DNA from: Perognathus longimembris pacificus
Taxonomy: Eukaryota; Chordata; Mammalia; Rodentia; Heteromyidae
Reading direction: 5' to 3'
NCBI RefSeq assembly: GCF_023159225.1
Contig: NC_063171.1
Coordinates: forward strand, 39,959,378 to 40,023,377
DNA: 64,000 bases
The translations under genes were made by a program, and so were the position numbers. This document shows, piece by piece, positions 1 through 11,363 of this stretch; the first letter of the stretch is position 1; every line of letters starts with the position of its first letter. The notes under the pieces were generated by a model. The model had not been told where the DNA came from. It was given only the letters and a program-made list of their open reading frames with translations, and ran no database searches.

Positions 1-170
1 AAAGTCCATGAGACTCTTATCTCCAATTAACCACCAAAAAGAGCTAGAAGTAGAGCTGTGGTTCAGCGGTAGAGGGCTAGCCTTGAGCAAAACAGCTCAG
101 GGACAGCATCCAGGCCCTGAGTTCAAGTCCTAGGATTGGCAAAAACAAAAATAACAAAGCAAAACAATAC
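1..170 (+). mobile_element. B1-dID-like SINE, cut by window edge
   Basis: Only the end of the B1-like half (CATGAGACTCTTATCTCCAA) and the complete right half are in the window, followed by an A-rich tail. Confidence 0.8.
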
Positions 171-612
171 TTTAATAAACATTATTCTCTCTCAGATATA
201 TGCCCAATAGTGGTATGGGTCATAAGATAGTTACATATCTAGGTTTTTTTTTTTTTTTTTGCCAGTCCTGGGCCTTGGACTCAGAGCCCAAGCACTGTCC
301 CTGGCTTCTTTTTTTGCTCAAGGCTAACACTCTGCCACTTGAGCCACAGCACCACTTCTGGCCATTTTCTATATATGTGGTGCTGGGGAATCGAACACAG
401 GGCTTCATGTATACGAGGCAAGCACTCTTGCCACTAGGCCATATTCACAGCCCACATATTTAGTTTTTTGAGGAGCTTCCTTACTGATTTCCAGAGTAGT
501 TGCATGAGTTTATGTTCTCACCAGCAGTGTGTGAGGGTTCCTTTGCCCTCTTGCTGCATCCTGGCCAGCATGTCATTCTGACTAGGATGAGAAGTGATCT
601 TTAGTGGGGTTT
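171..612 (-). mobile_element. L1 remnant interrupted by a SINE
   Basis: Antisense L1-like text (ATATGCCCAATAGTGGTATG at 200, then TTTTTTGAGGAGCTTCC...GTTCTCACCAGCAGTGTG after 464), typical of the 3' part of L1. Split by the IDL-Geo at 245-453. Confidence 0.65.
245..453 (-). mobile_element. IDL-Geo SINE in L1
   Basis: Full antisense dimer with imperfect target duplication ACATATCTAG / ACATATTTAG. Confidence 0.9.
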
Positions 613-644
613 TTGGTTGTTGTTGTTGTTGTTTTTCCTGATTT

Positions 645-872
645 GTTCTGGTCCTAGGCCTTTAACTCAGGGCCTAAGTGCTGTCCCTTAGCATTTTTAC
701 TCAAGGCTGATGGTCTACCAATTGAAGCACAGCTCCACTTCCAGCTTTTTGGCTGGTTAATTGGAAATAAGAGAGTTCTCAGACTTTCTTGCCCAGGCTA
801 TATTTGAACTTCTGTCTTCAAATCTCAGCTTCCTGAGTAGCTAGGAGTACAGGCCTGAGCCAGTAGTGCCCA
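645..872 (-). mobile_element. B1-dID-like SINE
   Basis: Antisense right half, then TTAATTGGAAATAAGAG and the B1-like half ending CCTGAGCCAGTAGTGCCCA. Well diverged. Confidence 0.75.
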
Positions 873-941
873 TTTAGTAAAAAAATCACTTAATTTTGTT
901 TCTGTCATAAGGATAGACCTATATAGATCAGTGGAACAGAA

Positions 942-1155
942 TTTTTTTTTTTTTTTTTTTTTGGCCAGTCCTGGGCCTTGGACTCAGGGCCTGAGCACTG
1001 TCCCTGGCTTCTCTTTGCTCAAGGCTAGCACTCTGCCACTTGAGCCACAGCGCCGCTTCTGGCCGTTTTCTGTATATGTGGTGCTGGGGAATCGAACCTA
1101 GGGCCTCGTGTATCCGAGGCAGGCACTCTTGCCGCTAGGCTATATCCCCAGCCCC
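942..1155 (-). mobile_element. IDL-Geo SINE, GGATACACGAGG subfamily
   Basis: Antisense copy carrying CCTCGTGTATCCGAGG and GCCGCTAGGCTATATCC, a diagnostic set shared with the copies at 12731, 24287 and 39780. Confidence 0.9.
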
Positions 1156-1364
1156 TTGTTTTGTTTTTTTTTTGGCCAGTTCTGGGCTTGGACTCAGGGC
1201 CTGAGCACTGTCCCTGGCTTCTTTTTGCTCAAGGCTAGCACTCTGCCACTTGAGCCACAGCGCCACTTCTGGCCACTTTCTGTATATGTGGTGCTGGGGA
1301 ATCGAACCCAGGGCCTCATGTATATGAGGCAGGCACTCTTGCCACTAGGCCATATCCCCAGCCC
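1156..1364 (-). mobile_element. IDL-Geo SINE, tandem with previous
   Basis: Second antisense copy directly abutting the first, of the ordinary CCTCATGTATATGAGG type, so two separate insertions at the same T-rich site. Confidence 0.9.
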
Positions 1365-1591
1365 TAAAACAATGTTTTACTCTCTCTATATGTCTGTCTT
1401 AGTAAAGGTATGTTTTTGAAATGTTAGTTTCAGAATGATGTGATTTTTACTTAAAAAATCTCCAGACAAACAATAATAAATCTAAATTATTTAGAGGAAA
1501 GATCTTATGGATAATAGGATGAACAAATGGTATGAGAGAAGTTGGAAGAATTATTCACTTAGAGGCTTCTTTTTTCTTCTCCATTGGCTAG
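1365..1591. other. GON4L: Intron segment, nothing recognised
   Basis: AT-rich intron up to the first exon; no repeat or conserved signal beyond the acceptor tract. Confidence 0.5.
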
Positions 1592-1784
1592 CCCATGGAT
1601 GACAGTCTCATTGCATTCCGAACTCGGTCTAAGATGCCCCTGAAAGATGTTCCCCTCGGCCAGTTAGAGGCAGAGCTTCAAGCTCCAGACATTACCCCAG
1701 ATATGTATGACCCCAATACAGCTGATGATGAAGACTGGAAGATGTGGCTGGGGGGACTCATAAATGATGATGTGGAGAATGAAG
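1592..1784 (+). CDS. GON4L: GON4L coding exon 1 of window
   Basis: Acceptor ...TTGGCTAG, donor G|GTAAGT, ends in phase 1. Encodes residues 1-64 of the partial protein, beginning [20 protein letters not shown] and running through a conserved [19 protein letters not shown] stretch. The ATG at 1595 is internal: the reading frame continues from an upstream exon outside the window, so it is not the protein start. Confidence 0.95.
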
Positions 1785-4700
1785 GTAAGTGATTTTTGTT
1801 CATAGTTATTATCCATTGTATTATGTTTGATGAATATTTATTAGTTGGAAGTTTAATAAATTGAATTGTGGCCCAGTATGGTGACATATGCTTGTAGTTT
1901 AAGTTAAAAGCTTAAGGTAATTAAGTTTAAGCTATTTGGGAAGTTAATGTAAAAGTATCTGTTGGACACACAAGTTTGAGGCCAGCCTGTATGATATAGG
2001 AAGACTTTCAAATGAGAGAGAAGGTGAGGGAGAGGTGAAGGAAGAGAGAGGGAGGATTATGGAGGCTAGAGTATGTGATTATTGTTCATGAGGGCCCAGT
2101 TCACAGCACTGGAAAAATAAGGGATGATCTCATTCTTTTTAAATTTGTATTCAGCTATCTGGATATTTCCCGACCCTATTTTTTTTTTTTAATGGAGATT
2201 TCCTTGTATAGCCATGATTGCTAATAGAAAAGTATGAGTAACTGGCGAGGCTTGTCTGTGCAGACTGTTGGTCTCTGTAGTGTTTCTTCACAGAGATGTT
2301 CTGGGTTAATTTAATTTGTGTTTAACTGACAATTATCTTAATTTGGTTGTCCCTTCCTTCCACACTCCACCATCCCCCCTTGTTTTTTTTTTTTTTTTTT
2401 TTTTTTGCTTGTTTTGTTTTTGTTGCCAGTCCTGGGGTGTGGACTCAGAGCCTTAGCAATGTCCCTGGCTTCTTTTTGCTCAAGCTAGCACTCTACCTCT
2501 TGAGCCACAGCGCCACTTCCGGCTTTTTTCTATATATTTGGTGCTGAGGAATCGAACCCAGGGCTTCATGTATACGAGGTGAGCACTTTACCACTAGGCC
2601 ACATTCCTAGCCCTTGTTTTTTTTTTTTTTGTCAACTATTCTCTGTGAGTCTTGAATGCTAAGGATCTTCCTCCTGCATAAATACACACCTAATTTTATA
2701 TATGATTTCACAAGGCTTCACAGCTTCATCAAAAGAACATTGTTTTAGTTAGGGTGTTTATGCTGCAAGTCAAAGAATTCTTAACTCCATCTTTCTGAGG
2801 GCAAATGAAAAGAGACTTGAGGAAATGATAGTAAAACCTGCAGAGGCATTGTGAGATCTTACTTCCTCTCTCTATTTGTGTCACTCAGGCTTCATTCTCA
2901 ATATTATTCCCTCCCTCCCTCCCTCCTTCCCTCCCTCCCTCCCTCCCTCCTTCCCTCCCTCCCTCCCTCCCTCCCTCCCTCTCTGGTACTGGGGTTTGAA
3001 CTCAGGACCTCCAGGTTATCGGGGAGGTACTCTGCCATTTGAGTCACTCTGCCAGCTCTATTTTGCGTTGGTTATTTTCAAGGTAAGGTCTCACCTCATA
3101 CTCAGACTGGTCTGGACTGCAGTTCTCCTATTAATGTTTCTTTTTGTTGCTGGGATAATAGACACATGTCACTGCACTCAGCCATTGTGCTTCTGCCTTG
3201 CTTCTGCTGGACAGGAAGGTGCCACAGTGCCTAGCCATTGGTTGTGATGGAGTCTTGGGAACTTTTATGCCCAGACTGGCGTCAAACCATGATCTTTGGA
3301 TCTCTACCTCTCATGCAGCTAGGATTATAAGCTTACACCACTGCTTCTGAGTCAAGTTATTTTTTCTGTACAGCTGGAACTCCATGAATTCTTGCTTTAT
3401 TATCATATCAGAAAGACTCTTATGAGTTTTAGTTTGAGAAAATCCTGGGGAACAAATTGGCTTAATCTGATCACATGCCTAATCTCTTGATCTCTTGGTA
3501 TTGGGTGGAACTTATAGGGTGACTGTTTTAGCATGCAGTCATGATTGATAATACCTCATAGAGCAATGTGGTTGGGAGTATGCAGTTATCCAAAAGAATA
3601 GCTGTACAAAATTGGGAAGGACTATTGATAGGTAAAAATTGGATGGAAATAGACTAAATAAATAGGTAGGTGGGCAAGGCCAGGAAGAAGTTAGGGTAAG
3701 CAAATGAAAGAAAATAATGAGTTTGAGTTGGATGTGCTAGTGTATGGTTTTTAAATCCCACCTACTTGGGTTAGAAGGCATTGCAGTGTGAAGATAGCTG
3801 GGCAAAAAAAGTTACTGAAACTGAATTAAAAAAAAAAAAACAAGCCAGGTATAATGGCTCAGGTCTGTAATTTCAGCTACTTGAGAGGCAGAGGTTTGGA
3901 GGCCTGAAGCCAAGCATAAGACACTCTTTGAAAAAAAAATAGTAAAGGAAAAGGGGCTGGGTATGACTCAAGAGCTAGATTTCTTGAGGATTTAAGTTCA
4001 AACTCAGTACTGCAAATGAGTATGTCCTTGAGTATACTTTTTATGATACTATTCATTATATTGTACATCATTTAGCAAATATTTATGTAGTACTTTTTTT
4101 TTTTAGTCAGTTGTAGGGTTTGAATTCAGGGCCTGGACACTGTCCCTGAGCTCTTTTGTTCAAGGCAAGTGCTCTACCACTTTGAGCCACAGTTCCACTT
4201 CTGGTTTTTGAGTGGTTAATTGAAGATAAGAGTCTCATGGGGACTTTTCTGCCTGGGTTGGCTTTGAACCTTGATCCTTAGATATCAGCCTCCTGAGTAG
4301 CTAGGATTATAGGCATGACTCACAGACGTTGGGTGATAGATAAAGGAACATAATCAGAGAGTAAAATCTGTATGAATGATTGAGCGCCTGACCCATTGTT
4401 AGGTTCACAATACTATTATTATTGTTGTTGTTATTACTGTTATTTTTCTAGTTCTGTGCTTGAACTCATGGTGTGGGTACTAAACTTAAGCTTCTTTTGC
4501 TCAAGGCTAGAGCTCTACCACTTAAGCTATAGCTCCACTTCCATCTTTTTTTTTTTTTTTTCGGAAGTTTATTGGAGATAAAGAGTCTCACAGACTTGTC
4601 AGCCTAGGTTGGCTTTGAGCCACAATCCTCACATCTCAGCCTCCTGGGTAGCTAGGATTACAGCTAGGATTACAGCCACCAGCGCCCAGCTAATATACTT

Positions 4701-7700
4701 TATTTTTATTTATTTTTGGGTTGTCCAGGCTGGCTTCAAGCGATCCTTCTGCATCAGCCTCCCATGTGTGCATGTTACCACGCCCTGCTTGTTGTAAGGT
4801 TTTAGAAGAGGGAAAGATAATTCCTATTAGGATGATCAGCTGTAGCTACATGGAAGAGGTAGGTAATTGTGATGGACTTTTGAAAGATTTTGAGACAAAT
4901 AATGAACAGAGAGAAAAAGATGGAGAAGAGGCAGATGGATGGAGGTGACATGCAATCATATCTAACTGGGTTCTGTAGGCTATTATTCCTCCCAGAGTTT
5001 TTTTCTTTTTTTCTCCCTGTTGTGAGAACAGTAGGAGTAAATGCTTGGCATAGATAAGTTAAAAACTGTATAAAGAAAACTATTAAAGCCCCTCCAGAAG
5101 AGAACATTTTCCTGCCTAGAATAGCCACTTATATCCAGTACAAACACAAAACCAAGCCAAAATAACCACTGATAATATTTGGAGGGCCACCTGTAGCAGT
5201 TTACAAATATGTAGTTGTTTACCTCTTGGTTTTACATGTTAATGTAGGAAGAGAAAGGATTGAATTCTTAAATTCTAGTGCTACATTTCAGTTTAGGGGT
5301 TTTCTCAGATAGGAAAGAGAGCTAACATTAATCTTACTATTGTTTTACTCTCTTGCAGAAGTGATAAATAGCAAAATGCACACAGTTGTATAAAGAGGAA
5401 GAGATGAAATTTGAAGCAGATCATTAACATATCAGCCAGAGAATCAGTTCCTTAATGATCAGTGGTTGATAAATTATCCTTTTAGTATTTCTGATATTAG
5501 TGTAAGTTTATGGACCCTGATGAGAATTTCATAAGAAATATAAACTTTCCTCCAGAAAATAATATTTTTACACATATACATACTACATATATACATGCAT
5601 ATATATATATGCATGTATATATGTAGTATATACATGCATATATATATATATATCTTGAATTGCATTTATTGACATTTCTTTCTTATTTGTTACTGAGACT
5701 TGAAATCAGGGCTTCAGGCTGGCACTTTAGTACTTGAGCCATGCTTTTAGCCTGTTTTTGCTGGTTATTTTGGATATGGAGTCTAGTGAACTTTTTCTAC
5801 CCTGGCTGCCCTCAATTCTTAATCTTCCGGGTCTCAGCCTCTTGAGTAAGCAGGATTCCAAACACGAGCCACTGGCTTGATATTTCTTTTTCCCTACCAG
5901 CCCACTGAAAAGTCTTTTTTTTTTTTTTTTTTTTTTGGGCCAGTCCTGGGGCTTGGACTCAGGGCCTGAGCACTGTCCCTTGCTTCTTTTTGCTCAAGGC
6001 TAGCACTCTGCCTCTTGAGCCACAGCACCACTTCTGGCCATTTTCTGTATATGTGGTGCTGGGGAATCGAACCCAGGGCCTCATGTATATGAGGCAGGCA
6101 CTCTTGCCACTAGGCCATATCCTCAGCCCCTGAAAAGTCTTTGAGATCAAGATTAAAAGCCTCTTCCAGGCACTGGTGGCTGATGCCTGTATTCCTAGCT
6201 ACTCAGGAAGCTGATACCTGAGGATAATGGTTCAAAGCCAGCCCAAGCAGGAAAGTTCATGAGATTCCTTATCCCCAATAAACTATTCAGAAAAAGCTGG
6301 AAGTGGTGCTATGGCTCAAGTGATAGAGTGCTAGCTTTGAGCACAAAGAGGCTTAGGAACAGCGCCTAAGCCCTAAGTTCAGGCCCAAGACCAGCAAGAA
6401 GAAAAAAAAGGTTAAAAGCCTCTGCAAAAAGGAAAGGAATGGACAGGGCAAAAATAGTTCTAGTATGTTGTAGATAGTAAGATCCCAGAGAAATTCAAAT
6501 TCATTGTCTTGTTCAATGTTAGGAATTATTTTCTTATACTGCTAGGGCTAGAACCCATTTTAATATTCTCACAGCATATCTCAAGAGAAGTAAAACCACT
6601 TTTTATTTTAAAGGGTATAACTTTTCAGAAGCAAAATCTACTTTTTGGTTTTTATAGTAAGTTGAGTTTCTTGAGCCTTATCAATAGCAGGAATTTTGGT
6701 GCTGTAATTTTGCCATTACCTTTGTTGAGAGCTGAGGAGTGATTAGGGAGAAAAGGCTATAGAGAGTTGTTCATCAGTTGAGGAGCAATGGACTTGTAGA
6801 ACCTGAATCAGAAAAAAGGAGAGTAAGGATGTTTATGTGTTGGTAATGTTTATTGAGGATACAGATCCAGGGTAGTAATTCCTGAGTTAGAATCTGATTG
6901 AGTATGGTGTAGGAATCTAATTCTTACATGTCCTAAAGATTGGAAAAGGGCATGGTGGTGCACATCTGTAATCCCAGTATTATGGAGCTTGAGGCAGGAA
7001 GATCTTGAATTCAAGACCAGCCTGGGCTACTTAGTTCTGACCTCCAAAGCCAATTAAACAAAAAAAAAGGCATGTTGACTGGGCTCTAGTGGCTTATCCC
7101 TGTAATCTTAACTACTCAAGAGGCTGAGATCTTGGCTGGAAATCCAGTAAGACTCTTAACTCCAATTAACTACCAAAAAAAAAAAAAAAGCAGCTGGGAA
7201 TGTGGCTTAGCGGTAGAGTGCTTGCCTTGTGTGCATGAAGCTCTGGGTTCGATTCCTCAGCAGAAAGGCCAGAAGTGGCGCTGTGCTAGCTCAAGTGGCA
7301 GAGTGCTAGCCTTGAGCAAAAGGAAGCCAGGGACAGTGCTCAGGCCTTGAGTTCAAGCCCCAGGACTGGCAAAAAAAAAAAAAAAAAGGCAGAAGTGGAG
7401 CTGTGCTTAAGTGGTAGAGTGCTAGCTAGCCTTAAGCCAAAAAGCTCATGGACAATAGCTAGATCCTGAGTTCAAGCCCTAGACTGATGCAGAACAAGAA
7501 GAAACATAACCAAACAACCACCACAAAAACTGTTGCAAAATACTAGCTTGGAAGAATTAAGAATGTTGATGAAGATTAAGGAAATGAATTGATGGTTGAG
7601 GGGAGAGTGAAAATCCTTTCTTTAAAGCTGAAGAATTTTCTTTTTTGTGTGTCCATGAGAACAGATTAAGAAGTGAAATACAGACTAGGTACTGGTGGCT

Positions 7701-8121
7701 CATACCTGTAATCCTAGCTACTCATGGGGATGAGATCTGAGGATCCCAATTCAAAGCCAGCTGGGGCTGGAAAGTCCATGAGACACTAATCTCCTGAAAG
7801 TGATGCTGTGGCTCAAAGTGGTAGACAGCTAGCCCTGAGCAAAAAGAGCTCAGAGACAGTCCCCAGGCCCCAAGTTCAAGCCCCACAACCAACAACAATA
7901 AAAAAGAGGTCTGAGAATGTGACTCAGTGGTAGCTTGCCTAGCATGCATGAATCCATGGATTGGATTCCACAGTACTAGATAAACAGAAAAAGCCAGAAG
8001 TGGCGCTGTGGCTCAAGTGGGTAGAGTACTAGCCTTGAGCACAGAGAGGCTCAGGGACAGAGCCCAGGCCTTGGGGTCAAGCCCCAGGACAGGGTGGGGG
8101 GATGGGGGGAGGGGGAGGAAG

Positions 8122-8165
<44 letters not shown>

Positions 8166-11100
8166 CCACATAAAAACAATGATTACAATGGGTGTGGCAC
8201 CCAGATCTACCAGAAGGATTTACTGAGGACTGGTAAATAAGAGATGTTGCTGAATATGAGATCATAGCACCCAACTTTTGCCACATCATGATCTCTTTTT
8301 TATTATTATTATTTTTTATCATCATTATTATTATTGCTAGTCCTGGGGCTTGAACTCAGGGCCTGAGCACTGTCCCTGGCTTCTTTTTGCTCAAGGCTAG
8401 CACTCTACCTCTTGAGCCATAACATTACTTCCGGCTTTTTTTCTGTTGATGTGGTGCTAAGGAATGGAACCCAGGGCTTCATGGGTGCTAGGCAAGCACA
8501 AAGCACTCTACCACTAGGCCAGATTCCCAGCCTCAGCCCCCTCTCCCCATGATCTCTTTTTATAACATCACATAATCACCTATTTTTACATGTACCCAGT
8601 ACCGTTTTCTTTTGAGGGAGCTGGTCCTGGGGACTTGAACTCAGGGCCTGAGCACTGTCCCTGAGTTACAGCTCCATTTCCAGCTTAGTGATGGTTAATT
8701 GGAGATAAGAGTCTCATGTTACTGGGCTCTGGTGGCACATTCCTGACATCCTAGCTACTCAGAAGGCTGAAATTTTCAGATCATGATTCAAAGCCAACCC
8801 AGGCAGGAAAGGCTGAGAGACTTTCCAATTAGCCACCAGAAAACCAGAAATAGAGTGGTGGCTTAAAAGTGATAGAGTGGTAGCCTTGCACAGAAAAGCT
8901 TCAGGGACAGTACCCTGACTTCAAGTCCCGCAACCAACCAAAAACAAAGGGTGGTGAAAGAGGAGCTCACAAACTTTCCTGCCTGGTCTAGCTTTGAAAC
9001 ATGTTCCTTAGATGTCAGTCTCCTGATTAGCTAGGATTACAGGCATAGCCACTGGTAGTTGGCCTTTTTGTGCCGTTTGTATACATTATTACAAGCCAGA
9101 GTCTTATTTGCAGGAAATAATTAAAGAGAGGGCATTTAGGAATGGTATACTAAGACCAGCTGGGTAGATGCTGACATAGTTAATTAGTTTAAAAAGTAGT
9201 CCAGAGAGCAGATTGATTCTTTTTTTTTTTTTGGCCAGTCCTGGGGCTTGGACTCAGGGCCCGAGCACTGTCCCTGGCTTCTTCTTGCTCAAGGCTAGCG
9301 CACTGCCACTTGAGCCACAGCGCCACTTCTGGCCATTTTCTGTATATGTGGTGCTGGGGAATTGAACCCAAGGCCTCATGTATAGGAGGCAAGCACTCTT
9401 GCCACTAGGCCATATCCCCAGCCCCAGATTGATTCTTTAAGGTACTAAAAGCTGGGGCTGGGGATATAGCCTAGTGGCAAGAGTGCTTGCCTCCTATACA
9501 TGAGGCCCTGGGTTCAATTCCCCAGCACCACGCATACAGAAGTGGCGCTGTGGCTCAAGTGGCAGAGTGCTAGCCTTGAGCAAAAAGAAGCCAGGGACAG
9601 TGCTCAGGCCCTGAGTCCAAGCCCCAGGACTGGCCAAAAAAAAAAGGTACTAAAAGCTAAGCAGAAATCCGAAGAAATTCCTGAAAAATAATTTTTTCCT
9701 TATGTTTACCGTTTACCAAGTGGGTACTCTGAAAAATATTGGCTGACCTACTTGTGTGGTGTGGACAGAAGCTGTCTTTCATAGTTTTTACACCCAAGGG
9801 TCCAAACCTGTACACACTACCCATATGTTATAGACCCTTTCTATAGCTTTCATTACTCATCAGTGTAAAGAACCTACAGTGATATAGAGCATGCTGCAGA
9901 GATTAGAAAGTCAGGATTCTGTTCATTAGGAATTACAGAATTTTTATAAGTGAAAGAAAGCCACAGTAGATAAAATGAACTTCATATTTAAATAGCTATC
10001 TATAAACAATGCAAATTAGAGTTAATCAGTATGAAATTTCCAACTACTGTGTACAAAAATGTGTATATAAGCTAGATGCTGGTAGCTCATGCCTGTAATA
10101 CTAGCTGCTCTGGAGTCTGATATCTGAGGATTGTGGCTCAAAGCCAGCCTGTGCAGGAAAGTCCATGAGACTCTTTTTCTTTTTTTGCCAGTCCTGGGCC
10201 TTGGACTCAGGGCCTGAGCACTGTCCCTGGCTTCTTCTTGCTCAAGGCTAGCACTCTGCCACTTGAGCCACAGCACCACTTCTGGCCGTTTTCTGTATAT
10301 GTCGTGCTGGGGAATCGAACCCAGGGCCTCATGTATACGAGGCAAGCACTCTTGCCACTAGGCCATATCTGCAGCCATCCATGAGACTCTTAACCATCAA
10401 AAAGTCAGAAGTGGAGCTGTAGCTAGCTCAACTGGTAGCGTGCTAGACTTGAGCAATAAAGCTCAGGGACAGAGGGCTAGGAATATGGCCTAGTGGCAAG
10501 AGTGCTTGCCTCATTTACACGAAGCCCTGGGTTCGATTCCTCAGCACAACATATATAGAAAAGGCCACAAGTGGAGCTATGGCTCAAGTGGCAGAGTGCT
10601 AGCCTTGAGGAAAAAAAAAAAAGCCAGGGACAGTGCTCAGGCCCTGAATCCAAGCCACCCCCCCCCAAAAAAAAAAAAGAAAGAAAAGAAAAGCTTGGGG
10701 ACAGTGCCCAGGCCCTGATTTCAAGCCCTAGGACTGGCACACACTAAGAAAAGTGTCTGTAAATCAGGTCCTAGCATCTGTGGATGTTGAGGTAGGATAG
10801 TTTTTTTAAACACAGCCTGGGCAATCTTATGAGAACTTGTCTCAAAAACAAACAGCTGGGCTGGGAATATGGCCTAGTGGCAATAGCACTTGCCTCGTAT
10901 ACATGAAGCCCTGGGTTCGATTCCCCAGAACCACATATAGAAAACGCTCCGAAGTGGCACTGTGGTTCAAGTGGCAGAGTGCTAGCCTTGAGCAAAATGA
11001 AGCCAGGGACAGTGCTCAGGCCCTGAGTCCAAGGCCCAGGACTGGCAAAAAAAAAAAAAAAAAAGAATAAAAAAACAAACAGCTGAGCTCTGGGTACTCA

Positions 11101-11330
11101 TGCCTGCAATCCTACATACTCAGGGTGCTGAAATCTGAGCATCACAGTTGGAAGCCACTCTGGGCAGGAAAGTCTGTGAGACTCTTTATCTCTAATAAAT
11201 GACCAAAACAATGGAAGTAGCCCAAATGGTCGAGTGCTAGCTTTGAGCACAAAGAGTTTAGGGACAATACCCAGGTTCTGAGTTCAAGCCCTGGGGACAG
11301 GTGCGCTCACAAAAAAAAAAAAGAGAAAGT

Positions 11331-11363
<33 letters not shown>

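Larger units (their letters stand above)
10070..10742 (+). mobile_element. B1-dID-like SINE with two IDL-Geo insertions
   Basis: Outer sense dimer pieces at 10070-10171, 10379-10470 and 10690-10742. Confidence 0.78.

Noticed and set aside
1595..1792. ATG at 1595 as the start of a small protein
   Set aside because: The codon lies inside an exon with a splice acceptor just before it and a donor after 1784; it is internal to GON4L.
2851..3247. Pro/Ser-repeat open frames
   Set aside because: Produced by the (CCCT)n microsatellite.
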